The notes beneath the pieces were generated by a model, which saw nothing but the letters and a program-made list of their open reading frames with translations, made no database searches and was not told the origin of the DNA. From contig NZ_JAUXPI010000012.1 in the NCBI RefSeq assembly GCF_030684035.1, positions 62,001 through 126,000 on the forward strand: a stretch of DNA of 64,000 bases. The letters are read 5' to 3'. The DNA is from Phaeovulum sp. (GTDB lineage: Bacteria; Pseudomonadota; Alphaproteobacteria; Rhodobacterales; Rhodobacteraceae). Below, piece after piece: positions 26,156-35,520 of the stretch; position 1 is the first letter of the stretch; each line of letters begins with the position of its first letter. Made by a program: the position numbers and the translations under genes.

Positions 26156-26705
26156 TGATGCTCTCCACCGTCAGATTGCCATTGGTAAACACACAGATGT
26201 CGGCGGCAATCGCCATTGCCTTGCGTGCCACCGCCTCGGCGTCCATATCGGTTTCCATCAGCCCGCGCGCCGCCGCCAGCGCGAAGTTGCCGCCCGAGCC
26301 GATTGCGGCCACGTCATGTTCCGGTTCCAGCACATCGCCCGCGCCGGTGAGCACGAACATCAGGCTGCCATCGGTCACGATCAGCATGGCTTCGAGGTTG
26401 CGCAGGTATTTGTCCATGCGCCAATCCTTGGCAAGGTCCACACAGGCCCGCGCCAGTTGCCCCGGTGCCGCCTCAAGCTTTTTCTCCAGCCGTTCCAGCA
26501 GCGTGAAGGCATCGGCGGTAGAGCCCGCAAAGCCGCAAACCACATCATGCCCGCCGGGAGAAAGGCGGCGCACCTTGCGCGCGGCCCCTTTGATGACGGT
26601 ATTGCCTAGGCTCACCTGCCCGTCGCCGGCCACCACCACGCGCCCGCCGCGCCGCACCGCCAGAATTGTCGTGCCGTGCCAGCCGGGAAAGCTTTCCTCT
26701 GCCAT
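26148..26705 (-). CDS. hslV: ATP-dependent protease proteolytic subunit HslV
   Basis: A 185-residue Ntn-hydrolase. The catalytic threonine is at residue 12 ([10 protein letters not shown]), so an 11-residue propeptide is removed on maturation. Other family features are [13 protein letters not shown] and [17 protein letters not shown]. It forms the double-hexamer chamber capped by HslU. ATG 26705 has a GGAGGG ribosome site. First gene of the hslV-membrane protein-hslU operon. Confidence 0.95.
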   Translation of the reverse strand: MAEESFPGWHGTTILAVRRGGRVVVAGDGQVSLGNTVIKGAARKVRRLSPGGHDVVCGFAGSTADAFTLLERLEKKLEAAPGQLARACVDLAKDWRMDKYLRNLEAMLIVTDGSLMFVLTGAGDVLEPEHDVAAIGSGGNFALAAARGLMETDMDAEAVARKAMAIAADICVFTNGNLTVESISG

Positions 26706-26799
26706 GAAACCCTCCAATTCGTGCGACCCAGATATGCGCCCGCCCCTTCGCGCACAAGGCGCGCTTGCCGCGAACCGCGTGCCCGCGCTAGTTTTGCGC

Positions 26800-27717
26800 A
26801 TGTGCGCCGCGTCCTGCCTGACCATCTACCTGCCCGAAGGCATCATCGACCAGGCCCGCGAGGGTCGGCACAACTTTTTCAACCGGGTCATGGCGGCGGT
26901 GCGGGGGCAGGGCTGGCAGGTGGAGCTTCGCCCCGATGCGCTGCGCGAAAGGCTGCTCGCCGCACCCGTGCCCGGCTATGGCCTCAGCCTGATGGAGGAA
27001 CCGCCTGCGGGGCGCGGCCTCGTCTGCCGCCGCACCTATGTCGGGGCCTTCTGGCATATCGAGCGCAGCACCAAGCGCTGGGAATGGCCGGTGGCCAAGG
27101 CAGAGTTTCGCCCCGACGAGATCGACCCCGACCTTGCCCGAAACTTCGCCGCGCGCTGGCGCCAACGGCTTTTCAAGGGTGCGGCCGATACGCCGCGCCG
27201 GGCGGGCTTTGTGTTCGTGCCGCTGCAGGGCCTGCTTCTGGAACGCCGCAGCTTTCAATCGCTGAGCCCGCTTGACATGCTCGAGGCTACGCTGGAGCAG
27301 ATGCCGGATAGCCCCATCCTTGCCACGCTGCACCCGAAGGAAACCTATTCCTCCGTTGAAATGCGCGCGCTTGAGGCGCTGGCAGAGCGGCATCCGCGCT
27401 TCAGGCTGGCTGCGGGCGGTGCCACCGAGGCGCTTGCCGCCTGCGATCTGGTGGTTACCGAGAATTCCGCCGTCGCCTTCAACGGCTATTTCTTCGGCAA
27501 GCCGGCAGTGCTTTTTGCCGAGATCGACTTTCACCATATCGCCGCTTCGGTGCCCCGCCTTGGCGTCGTCGAGGCGTTTCGCGCCGCGCGCGAGGCGGTA
27601 CCCGCCTATGACCGCTACCTGTGGTGGTTCCTTGCGGACCAGGCGATTGCCGCAGGCAGCCCGCAGGCCGAGGCGCAAATTCTTGCCGCCATGCGCCGGG
27701 GCGGCTGGCCGATATGA
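26800..27717 (+). CDS. Conserved protein resembling capsule-polysaccharide processing enzymes
   Basis: A 305-residue soluble protein. The C-terminal half has [19 protein letters not shown] and a glycosyltransferase-like [19 protein letters not shown] followed by ALFAEIDFH-type residues, as in the capsule-synthesis (PF05159-like) nucleotide-sugar folds. There is no signal peptide or membrane helix. No polysaccharide genes are near. It is divergent from hslV and ends at a shared terminator with trxA. The fold call is tentative and the substrate unknown. Confidence 0.65.
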   Translation: MCAASCLTIYLPEGIIDQAREGRHNFFNRVMAAVRGQGWQVELRPDALRERLLAAPVPGYGLSLMEEPPAGRGLVCRRTYVGAFWHIERSTKRWEWPVAKAEFRPDEIDPDLARNFAARWRQRLFKGAADTPRRAGFVFVPLQGLLLERRSFQSLSPLDMLEATLEQMPDSPILATLHPKETYSSVEMRALEALAERHPRFRLAAGGATEALAACDLVVTENSAVAFNGYFFGKPAVLFAEIDFHHIAASVPRLGVVEAFRAAREAVPAYDRYLWWFLADQAIAAGSPQAEAQILAAMRRGGWPI

Positions 27718-27741
27718 AAAGGGCACCCGCAGGTGCCCTTC
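27717..27741. terminator. Bidirectional terminator between the convergent 305-residue gene and trxA
   Basis: GGGCACC (27721-27727) and GGTGCCC (27732-27738) pair around CGCA, flanked by AAAA on the left and TT on the right. It starts at the stop codon of the plus-strand gene and lies 24 bases after trxA on the other strand, so it can serve both. Confidence 0.75.
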
Positions 27742-27761
27742 ATCCAGCTATGCCAGCGACT

Positions 27762-28082
27762 TCACAGCGCCGACTGAATCCAGGTTTTCAGCGCCGCTTT
27801 CGGCGCCGCGCCAACCTTGTTGGAATGCACCTGCCCATCCTTGAACAGGAACAGCGTCGGAATGCCGCGCACCCCCAGCATCGCCGGGCTGTCGGGGTTT
27901 TCATCGACGTTGAGCTTGACGATCTTCACCTTGCCTTCGAATTCCGCCGAAAGCTCTTCAAGCGACGGCCCGATCATCCGGCAGGGACCGCACCATTCGG
28001 CCCAGAAATCGACTACCACCGGAATGGCGGATTTGCGCACTTCGGCGTCGAAGGTGGCATCGGTGACGGCTGAGGTAGACAT
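27762..28082 (-). CDS. trxA: Thioredoxin 1
   Basis: A 106-residue cytoplasmic thioredoxin with the redox motif WCGPC (30-34), cis-Pro loop GIPTLFLF and normal length. It reduces disulfides in ribonucleotide reductase, PAPS reductase and others. It follows addA by 33 bases on the same strand, the usual alphaproteobacterial order addB-addA-trxA. Confidence 0.96.
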   Translation of the reverse strand: MSTSAVTDATFDAEVRKSAIPVVVDFWAEWCGPCRMIGPSLEELSAEFEGKVKIVKLNVDENPDSPAMLGVRGIPTLFLFKDGQVHSNKVGAAPKAALKTWIQSAL

Positions 28083-28115
28083 ATTACAACTCCTGAATGG
28101 GTGCTTGAAGCGAAA

Positions 28116-31100
28116 CTAAGATCGCATAGGTGCCGCGTCAAGGTGTGCGGCCCGATCAAGTGCAGCGGACAGGAGCGCCGCAGGCAGCGGCATGATCGCT
28201 GCGGTCTCGGTCCAGAGTATAGCCGAATTGACTGAGCGTCCGGGGTAAATCTGCGCCAGCGCTGCGGCATAGGCTCCCATCTGCCGCAAGATGCCCTCGG
28301 GCACGTCCTCGGGCGTGGCAGGAACCACCGCGTTTGACTTGAAATCCAGAAGCCGCAGTTCCCCCGCCGAAACCGCCAGCCGGTCAATAACCCCATGCAC
28401 CCGCCGCCCGCCAAGTTCCGGCAAAGCGGCAGAAAACTCCACCTCCGCCAGCGCCTCCGGGCCAAGGTATGCGGCCATTTCCGGGGCCCGCAGAACCCGC
28501 GCGGCGGCAGCCAGAACAGTCTCTGTCTCGGCTGGTTCCGCTGCATCCTCGCCGCCGGCAAGCAACCCGGCGGCAAGCTCGGGCCACTCCGCCTCGGGCC
28601 AGTTGGGCAGGTGTTGCAACAAAAGGTGCAGCCTCCGCCCCCATTGCTTTGCCGCCTCATCGCCCAGCGCGGCATCGCCCGCAAGCGCCTTTGCCCCGCC
28701 AATATCCGAGGGCGAAAGCGGCGGCGGTGGCAGCGGCCGGGCCGGGGCCGGGCTTCGCGCCCAGGCTGGCAGCGCCTCGCGCTCATCTGCATGCGTGGTT
28801 TCGGGCGGTGCCTCTGCAGGCCAGTCGCCAAACGCCAGACGCTGCACCCGGCCAAGCGGTCCATCCGGGTCTGGCGCAAGCGAAACAGTCTCTGCACCGG
28901 CCTTTTCCATCGCTTCGCGGACAAGTGCATACCAGCTTTCGGCACCGCCGCCGACATCGCCTGCGGCGCAGGCGATCAGCCATTTTTCGGCCCGCGTCAT
29001 CGCGACATACAAAAGCCGAAGCCGCTCTTCGCGCTCCTTCTCCAGCGCTGCCTCGCGCGCCGCGACGATTTCGGGCGGGCTGGCAGCAGCCGGGGTTTTC
29101 CAGGCGGTGCCGCCGGGCAGGGCCAGCATCTCGCCGCGGTGCTCCAGCTTGCGCTTGGCTGTGTCGGGCAAGATCACCACCGGCGATTCGAGGCCCTTGG
29201 CCCCGTGCACGGTCATCACCCGAACCGAGCGCCCGGCCGCCCCCGGCGCGCGCTTCACGTCTGTGTTATCGGCGGCAAGCCAGCCCAGAAACCCGGTCAG
29301 GCTTGGCACCTCGCTTTGCTCGAACGCCAGCGCTTGCGACAAAAGCTCGTCAATCCCGTCTTCCGCCTCGGGGCCAAGCCGCGCCAACAGCCGCGCGCGC
29401 CCGCCGTGCCGGGTCAAAAGTCGCTCGACGAGCTCGTAGGGCCGCAGAAAATCGGTCACGTCGCGCAGATCGTGCAGCACTGCGAGGGTTTCGGCCTCTG
29501 CCGTCTCGGCCCGCAGCGCTTCCCACAAATAGCCCCTGCGTGGTGCTGCCAGCGCGTAAAGCTGCGCCTCGGTCCAGCCGAACAGCGGCGATTTCAACGC
29601 GGCGGCAAGCGACAGATCATCTTCCGGCGTCGCCAGAAACGCCAGCAGGGCGGTAATGTCGCGCACCGCCAGCTCGGCCCCGAGCTTCAGCCTGTCGGCC
29701 CCCGCCACCGCAAGCCCGGCGGCCTTGCAGGCCCGTATCGTTTCGGCGAAGAGCGCGCTGCGGCGCTGCACCAGCACCAGAAAATCGCCCTCGTGCAATG
29801 CCCTTGCCCCGCCGGGCACCTTTGGGTCCGCAATCCGCGTGCCCGCCTCCAGCAACCGACGGATTTCGCTGGCAATGGCCCCGGCCAGCACCACCGCCTC
29901 GTGCCGTTCCCCGCGCAGGTCAAGCGGGTCGCGCCAGTCGCCGTCTTCGGCGGTGTCGGGCTTTGCCACCACCTGCCACAGATCGACCCGCCCCGGCATG
30001 TCGCCGTGGTAGGCGATGTGCTTGGCCGGGCCGCCAAGCCCGCGCGCCACACGCTCGTCAAAGGTCAGGTCCACCAGCCGCAGGATCGCGGGCGACGAGC
30101 GGAAGGAATGCGCAAGCTCCAGCGCCTGCATTGGCCGCCCGGCAGCGCTGAAACGCCCGGCAAAGCGGGCGCGCATCGCCTCGAACTCGGCCAGATCGGC
30201 ACCTTGAAACGAATAGATCGACTGTTTGGCATCGCCCACCACAAACAGTGTCCGCCCGGAGCCTCGTGCGCCCTCGCCCGCCGTAAACTCGGCGGCAAGC
30301 GCGCTGATCACCTGCCACTGGCCGGGGCTCGTATCCTGCGCTTCATCGACCAGAATATGGTCGATGCCGCCATCCAGGCGAAACAGCACCCATTGCGCCA
30401 CCGAAGGGTCGGAAAGCAGCGCCGAGGCGCGCGAAATCAGGTCGTCAAAATCAAGCCAGCCGCGCGCCGCCTTTTTGGCACGGTAGCGTGGCAGCCAGGC
30501 ACCGGCGAACCGGTGCAGCGCCAGGGTGCGCTCTGCCGCCGCCAGCGCGATGCGCCGCGCGCGCGCCGCCTCGACCCGGTGCATCAGCGCCTCAAGCCTG
30601 GGCATCAGCGCCGCCGCGCTTTTCTGCGTGGGCTTGGTCGGAAAAGACCCTATCTTTGCGCAAAACGGTGCCGCCGCCTTTTCGCCAAAAAGCAAAACCC
30701 CCTCAAGCGCTGCACAGGCACCGCTGTCCGGATCGGCCAGGTCAAGCCGCGCCAGCTTTGCGGCTGCCTTGGCGTCGTTGCCACCCTTGGCCAGCAGAAT
30801 CGGCAACAAGGCCGCCATCAGCGCCGACTCGTCGCCCAGGAAAACCTCGCGAAGCAGCGCCGCAGTGTCAAAGCCCGCAGGAAGCCCGAACAGCGCCAGC
30901 GCCTCGGCGCGAGTCAGTGGCAGGTCAAAAGCGGCACTATTCCGGCCCAATTCGGTTAGAAACCCGCGCAGATCATCGCCCGGAAAATGCCGCGCCAGGG
31001 CATCGACCGCGCCAATGTCTGCCCCCGCCGCCAGTTCCTCGACCGCTTCGGCGCGCAGCAACAGCCCGGCGCGTTCATCCATTTCGGCAAAATCATGCGG

Positions 31101-31523
31101 CACCCCCGCCTCCAGCGGAAAACGCCGCAACAGCCCGGCGCAAAAGGCGTGGATGGTCTGAATCTTCAGTCCGCCGGGGGTCTCGATCGCCTTGGCAAAA
31201 AGACGCCGCGCCCGCGCCAGCGCCCCGGCATCAATCGGCCCCTCGGCCCCAAGCTCCTCCAGCGCCGCACGCAATTCGCCGTCGGGCAGCATCGCCCATG
31301 CGCCAAGCCGGCCAAGCAAGCGGTTCTGCATCTCGCTTGCCGCAGCCTTGGTATAGGTCAGGCACAGCACCTTTTGCGGCTCTGTTCCTGCCAAAAGCAG
31401 CCGTGCCACGCGATCTGTCAGCACCCGGGTCTTGCCGGAACCCGCGTTCGCAGCAAGCCATGTTGAGTGCGCTGGCGCTGCCGCCTGCACCTGTTTTTCG
31501 CTGGCATCGCTGCGCCGGGTCAT
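28116..31523 (-). CDS. addA: Double-strand break repair helicase-nuclease subunit AddA
   Basis: A 1135-residue UvrD-like helicase with Walker A ANAGSGKT (near 25), Walker B VDEAQDTSP, helicase motif VMTVHGAKGLE and YVAMTRA, and a C-terminal PD-(D/E)xK nuclease core RLLDFKSNAV. With AddB it resects double-strand breaks for RecA loading. The ATG at 31523 overlaps the addB stop (ATGA) and aligns with the family start; an upstream in-frame codon is less likely. Confidence 0.94.
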   Translation of the reverse strand: MTRRSDASEKQVQAAAPAHSTWLAANAGSGKTRVLTDRVARLLLAGTEPQKVLCLTYTKAAASEMQNRLLGRLGAWAMLPDGELRAALEELGAEGPIDAGALARARRLFAKAIETPGGLKIQTIHAFCAGLLRRFPLEAGVPHDFAEMDERAGLLLRAEAVEELAAGADIGAVDALARHFPGDDLRGFLTELGRNSAAFDLPLTRAEALALFGLPAGFDTAALLREVFLGDESALMAALLPILLAKGGNDAKAAAKLARLDLADPDSGACAALEGVLLFGEKAAAPFCAKIGSFPTKPTQKSAAALMPRLEALMHRVEAARARRIALAAAERTLALHRFAGAWLPRYRAKKAARGWLDFDDLISRASALLSDPSVAQWVLFRLDGGIDHILVDEAQDTSPGQWQVISALAAEFTAGEGARGSGRTLFVVGDAKQSIYSFQGADLAEFEAMRARFAGRFSAAGRPMQALELAHSFRSSPAILRLVDLTFDERVARGLGGPAKHIAYHGDMPGRVDLWQVVAKPDTAEDGDWRDPLDLRGERHEAVVLAGAIASEIRRLLEAGTRIADPKVPGGARALHEGDFLVLVQRRSALFAETIRACKAAGLAVAGADRLKLGAELAVRDITALLAFLATPEDDLSLAAALKSPLFGWTEAQLYALAAPRRGYLWEALRAETAEAETLAVLHDLRDVTDFLRPYELVERLLTRHGGRARLLARLGPEAEDGIDELLSQALAFEQSEVPSLTGFLGWLAADNTDVKRAPGAAGRSVRVMTVHGAKGLESPVVILPDTAKRKLEHRGEMLALPGGTAWKTPAAASPPEIVAAREAALEKEREERLRLLYVAMTRAEKWLIACAAGDVGGGAESWYALVREAMEKAGAETVSLAPDPDGPLGRVQRLAFGDWPAEAPPETTHADEREALPAWARSPAPARPLPPPPLSPSDIGGAKALAGDAALGDEAAKQWGRRLHLLLQHLPNWPEAEWPELAAGLLAGGEDAAEPAETETVLAAAARVLRAPEMAAYLGPEALAEVEFSAALPELGGRRVHGVIDRLAVSAGELRLLDFKSNAVVPATPEDVPEGILRQMGAYAAALAQIYPGRSVNSAILWTETAAIMPLPAALLSAALDRAAHLDAAPMRS

Positions 31524-34453
31524 CGCACATCCTCCGGCACCGGGGCGTCGGTCGTGTCCCATTCGCCAAAACGCGAAAGGTGGTCGTAGTCGCCGACATC
31601 GTCGGTTTTTTGCATTGCCCGCCGCGCCATGAAGCCGGTCGCTTCGCTCAGATAGGCCGCGAGCAGCTTGTGCAGCCCCTCCCAGGTCTCGGCCACCAGC
31701 GCCGCGTTGCAGTCCATCTCGCGGGTTTCGCCGGTGCCGCCAAGCTGAATGTAGCTGTAGCCCGCCACCTGGCGCGGCCCAAGCGCCGCAAAGCCGCCCC
31801 GCTCGGCCATTGCCGCTTCCAGCAATAGCTGCTTGTCGAAGGTGGCCATTTCCTTGTCGGTGGGCGGCTTGCCGGATTTGTAATCGAAAATCCGCACCCG
31901 CCCGTCGTGCAGCAGATCAATCCGGTCGGGCTTGGCGGTCAGGGTGAAATCTGGCTCCTTGAGCCGAACAGAGCCTGTTTTTTCGATCACCACGGGGGTG
32001 CCCTCGGCGGCCCGCGTGACTTCGGATCTGGCAAAGCTGGTGCCGATCCGCTCGATCCGCGCCAGCCAGAACCGCTGCGCGGCGGGCCAGGCGACCTCGC
32101 CTGCCAGCACCCGCGCTGCGGTGGCAGTCAGCCGCGCCCGCGCAGCCTCCAGCGTCTCCGCCTCCGGACGTTCGCGCACAAATGCCTCGACCAGAAGGTG
32201 CAACACCTCGCCCCGCGCCCGCGGATCGGCCTCGGGCCGCAGCGGATCAAGCGGGCGCAGACGCAGGATCCGCTGGGCATAAACCGCATAGGGGTCGCGG
32301 ATCAGGGTCTTGATCGCGGTTACCGGAAGCTCGCGCGGCCGCGCTTCGGCGGGCGGGCGGGGTGCCGGGCGCGGTGCCGCGGGCACCGATGCCCGTGGTG
32401 TGTCAAGCGCCGCGGCACGGTTTAGCCAGACCCGGCCCCGCGCCCGCATTGCCTCCAGCGCCTCGACCCCGTGCTGTTCGGGAAGCCCGGCCAGCAGGCT
32501 GGTCAGCCGGCTCAGCCAGCGCGAGGCAACGGTTTCGGCGTCGGCGCTGCGCGCCGCCCGGCTCAGCACAACCCGCGGTGCCGCAACCGCCTGCTGAAAA
32601 TCATGTGCGGCGAGCCCGATCTGCCTTTCAGGCAGCAAAAGGCCAGCATCAAGCCGCATTCGTCGGCTAAGCCAGGGGTCAACCGCGGCCTGTTGCGGCC
32701 AGCTACCCTCGTTCAGGCCGCCGCAGATCACCAACCCGGCCCCCTGCACCCGCGCCTCAAGGCTGCCCAATATGGCAATATGCGGATGCGTCGGTTCCGC
32801 CAGCCGCACCGATCCGGGTTGGATCAGCCGCTCGAAAAAGCTGGCGTATTGTGCCGGGGTAAAACTGCCGCCATGCGCCGCTTCGCGCCGCGCCTCCCGC
32901 ACCCGCAGCACCGCCTCGCGCCCGGCCTCGTGCTGCCAAAGCGCGCTTGCCGCCGCCACCCCTCCCGGCCCCGCCGCCAGCGTTTCGGCGCGGGCGATAT
33001 GTGTATCTATGCAGGCCGAAAGCGGGGCTTCGCCCGCGTCCTGCACCGCCTCGAACGAGGTTGCAAGCCACGCCGCCCAGGCCGCGCGCTCCGGCTCGCC
33101 CAGCGCCTCTGCCCAGGCTGAAAGCGCCGCGGCATCGGGAAAGGCGGGGCCGTGGCGGCGCAGGTGCAATTCCAGATCGCGGGTAAAGCGCAAATGATTG
33201 CCGCGCGCATCGGCCCCGGTTGCGGTCAGCGGGTGCTTGAGCAGCACGAACAGCGCCTCAAGCGTCAATTTGCGCCCGGCCAAAGCCGCGACATGGCGCA
33301 GGAATCGCCCCGGCGGCGAAAGCGGCAGCGGCTGACCTGCGCTGTCATCGACACTGATCCGCCACCGCTCAAGCGCCGCCGCAACCCGACGGGTCAACAG
33401 CCGGTCGGGGCTGATCAGCGCGGCGCTGACCCCGGTCTCTGCCGTCTCACGCAGAACAAGCGCCAGCGCGGTTGCCTCGGCGCGCGGATCGGCGGCCTCG
33501 ATCAGCACCAGATTGCGGGTCGCCTCGCGCAGATCGCCAAGCTTGGCGCCGTCACGCATCCAGCTGTCGGTCACCGGCGCAGGTCGCAGCGCCAGCGACA
33601 GAAGCGCGTTGCGGGTGCCGCTCGCGGGCGCGACCGGGTGCCAGTGCCGCACGGCAATTGGCGTAACCCCCAGCGCGCGGCTCAGCGCGGCAAAGCGGTA
33701 CTGCGGGTGATCCTCGGCAGGCACCGGGCCGGAATCGAGACTATCCCAGCCCGATTGCGGCATTTCAAAATCAAAGCCCGGTAGCACCACCACCCCGTTC
33801 GGCAGCCGCGCGACCGCCTGCATCAATAGCGCGGTGGCCCCGCGCGACCCGGTGGAGCCCGCAACAATTACCGGATGCGGCGGCGGTGCGCTGGACCAGC
33901 GGGCAACCCGCGCCTCGACCACCCGGCGCAGCCGCGCCTCGGGGTCGGGCGGCGTGCCTGGGTCGAAATAGCGCGTCACGATGCGCAGGAAGCGCAGGCT
34001 GTGCTGCCAATGCGCGGCGTGGTCGGCCACGTCCAGTCGTTCCAGCGCGTCGGCGGCAACGCCTTCCATCTGCATTTCGGCCAGCAGATCGCTGAGCGAT
34101 TCGGCCAATGCATAGGTCCCGGTTCCGGCGGCGAAATCTGGCTGCCTTTCGGTCATCCGCGCCACCAGTTGTGCCAGCTCCAGCTTGCGGCGCAGCGGCG
34201 GAACGGCGGCGGGCAGCCCCGGCACCGGTTCGGTGCCAAGCTCGGTGACCAGCCGCAGCCGCGGCAAGAACCCCGCGCCGCAGCCATCAAACGCCGCCCG
34301 AACCCGCCGCAGCATCCGCGCCGAGGGCAGGAAAACCTGCGTCCGCGCCAGTGCGTCGGGCGCATCGCCCGCCCTTCGTGCCAGCAGCCCGGCCACGAAA
34401 GCCTGGGGAAAATCGACCCCCGGCGGCAGCGCGAAAAGGTTCGGTCCGGCCAT
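31520..34453 (-). CDS. addB: Double-strand break repair nuclease subunit AddB
   Basis: A 977-residue protein with an inactive helicase-like N-terminal part and a C-terminal PD-(D/E)xK nuclease carrying RIFDYKSGKPP, followed by QVAGYSYIQLGG. It has the alphaproteobacterial AddB layout. The ATG at 34453 shares a base with the tsaE stop (TGATG). In many alphaproteobacteria an amgK-murU pair lies between tsaE and addB; here the two are fused end to end. Confidence 0.92.
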   Translation of the reverse strand: MAGPNLFALPPGVDFPQAFVAGLLARRAGDAPDALARTQVFLPSARMLRRVRAAFDGCGAGFLPRLRLVTELGTEPVPGLPAAVPPLRRKLELAQLVARMTERQPDFAAGTGTYALAESLSDLLAEMQMEGVAADALERLDVADHAAHWQHSLRFLRIVTRYFDPGTPPDPEARLRRVVEARVARWSSAPPPHPVIVAGSTGSRGATALLMQAVARLPNGVVVLPGFDFEMPQSGWDSLDSGPVPAEDHPQYRFAALSRALGVTPIAVRHWHPVAPASGTRNALLSLALRPAPVTDSWMRDGAKLGDLREATRNLVLIEAADPRAEATALALVLRETAETGVSAALISPDRLLTRRVAAALERWRISVDDSAGQPLPLSPPGRFLRHVAALAGRKLTLEALFVLLKHPLTATGADARGNHLRFTRDLELHLRRHGPAFPDAAALSAWAEALGEPERAAWAAWLATSFEAVQDAGEAPLSACIDTHIARAETLAAGPGGVAAASALWQHEAGREAVLRVREARREAAHGGSFTPAQYASFFERLIQPGSVRLAEPTHPHIAILGSLEARVQGAGLVICGGLNEGSWPQQAAVDPWLSRRMRLDAGLLLPERQIGLAAHDFQQAVAAPRVVLSRAARSADAETVASRWLSRLTSLLAGLPEQHGVEALEAMRARGRVWLNRAAALDTPRASVPAAPRPAPRPPAEARPRELPVTAIKTLIRDPYAVYAQRILRLRPLDPLRPEADPRARGEVLHLLVEAFVRERPEAETLEAARARLTATAARVLAGEVAWPAAQRFWLARIERIGTSFARSEVTRAAEGTPVVIEKTGSVRLKEPDFTLTAKPDRIDLLHDGRVRIFDYKSGKPPTDKEMATFDKQLLLEAAMAERGGFAALGPRQVAGYSYIQLGGTGETREMDCNAALVAETWEGLHKLLAAYLSEATGFMARRAMQKTDDVGDYDHLSRFGEWDTTDAPVPEDVR

Positions 34454-34974
34454 CAGCCCGCCGCCACGGCCGGGTCGGCGATGCCGGGCCAAAACCGGCG
34501 GAGCGCCGCAAGCACCTGCCCCCAACGCGAATCCTGCGCCGAAACCGTCACCTCGCGGCTCTCGCCCGCATAGGCAAAGCCAAGGTGCAGCGCGTCGGGC
34601 GGGGCATCGCGGCCCAGCCGCTCGGGCCATTCGACAAGGCAGATCGCCGCCTCGAAGGCCTCGGTCAGGCCAAGTTCATCGGCCTCGCCCGGCAGGCTGA
34701 GGCGGAACAGATCGGCGTGCCAGATCTCGGCATCGCCCGCGTCATAGGTTTGCACAAGGGTGAAACTGGGCGAGGGCACCTCTTCAAGCGGCATCCCCGC
34801 CGCCGCCTGCCGCGCCTGAATCAGGGCGCGGGCAAAATGGGTCTTTCCCGCGCCGATCGGGCCTTCGAGCAACAGCACATCGCCCGCCCGCAGCATCGGG
34901 GCCAGCAATTCGCCAAGACGGGCGGTCGCCGCTGCATCGGGCAGCGGCAAGGCAAGGGTGTCGGGCAGCGTCAT
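34453..34974 (-). CDS. tsaE: tRNA threonylcarbamoyladenosine biosynthesis ATPase TsaE
   Basis: A 173-residue P-loop protein with Walker A GPIGAGKTHFARAL, the SPSFTLVQTY segment and WHADLFRL, all typical of TsaE (YjeE). It drives the TsaBD cycle that makes t6A37 in ANN-decoding tRNAs, linking functionally to mtaB (49.8 kb), which thiomethylates t6A. It overlaps addB by one base and follows an unknown gene by 9 bases. Confidence 0.92.
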   Translation of the reverse strand: MTLPDTLALPLPDAAATARLGELLAPMLRAGDVLLLEGPIGAGKTHFARALIQARQAAAGMPLEEVPSPSFTLVQTYDAGDAEIWHADLFRLSLPGEADELGLTEAFEAAICLVEWPERLGRDAPPDALHLGFAYAGESREVTVSAQDSRWGQVLAALRRFWPGIADPAVAAG

Positions 34975-34983
34975 GGCGGCAGC

Positions 34984-35439
34984 TTAGCCCGTTGCCCCGC
35001 CTCCGCAAGCCGCTTCGCGCGGCGCGGCGGCCAGCCGGTCAAGCCAGCCGCCAAGCTCTTGCCCCGGTGGTGGCAGTCGCGCCAGCGCGGGCGGCAGGGC
35101 GGCGGCGGAGGCCGGGGTCAGCAGCAGCAGGATTGCATCATCGATCTGTGGCAAACGGTCAAGCGCTGCGGCAAGATCGGCAGGCCCGAACCCGCCGGGC
35201 AGCGCGGGGGCGATGATCGCGGTGCCGAGATGCGCAATCTCGGGCGGCAGTGCAAGCGGCTGGCAGACCAGCACCCGCACCCGCCCCGCTGGCAGCCGCG
35301 CCAGAGCGGGTGCCAGGAGCGCGGTCAGGTCGGCCTCGGGCGCGCAGGGCAGTTGCACCACCAGCGCGCCGTGGCGGCCAAGATGCGCCGCGACTGCGCT
35401 GGCAATCGCCGCGTCCGCGCCAAGCTCCGTCGCCGCCAT
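34984..35439 (-). CDS. Hypothetical alanine/leucine-rich protein upstream of tsaE
   Basis: A 151-residue predicted soluble protein not recognised as any family. It is rich in Ala and Leu with alternating strand/helix patches (GRVRVLVCQPLAL, DDAILLLLTPASA) suggesting a small alpha/beta fold. The ATG at 35439 follows AGGAAGG; an ATG 12 codons upstream has no ribosome site. It lies 9 bases before tsaE and 81 bases after the PAS gene, so it fits the operon. It could be a real lineage-restricted gene; the composition makes a chance frame possible in this GC-rich DNA. Confidence 0.55.
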   Translation of the reverse strand: MAATELGADAAIASAVAAHLGRHGALVVQLPCAPEADLTALLAPALARLPAGRVRVLVCQPLALPPEIAHLGTAIIAPALPGGFGPADLAAALDRLPQIDDAILLLLTPASAAALPPALARLPPPGQELGGWLDRLAAAPREAACGGGATG

Positions 35440-35520
35440 CGCCCCGCCCTTCCTGCTGCGCCCAGGGCTGATCATGGCGGCTTCGCGCCCGCTTGAAAAC
35501 CCGTCTGCGCGGGCAGGTGC

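Noticed and set aside
24719-26158. 479-codon plus-strand frame opposite hslU and the membrane gene
   Set aside because: Very rich in His, Gln, Arg and Pro; antisense to coupled hsl genes.
28395-30959. 854-codon open frame on the plus strand opposite addA
   Set aside because: It is antisense to a clear AddA gene; high GC removes stops from the complementary frame. The product is rich in Arg, Pro, Gln and His and has no family features.
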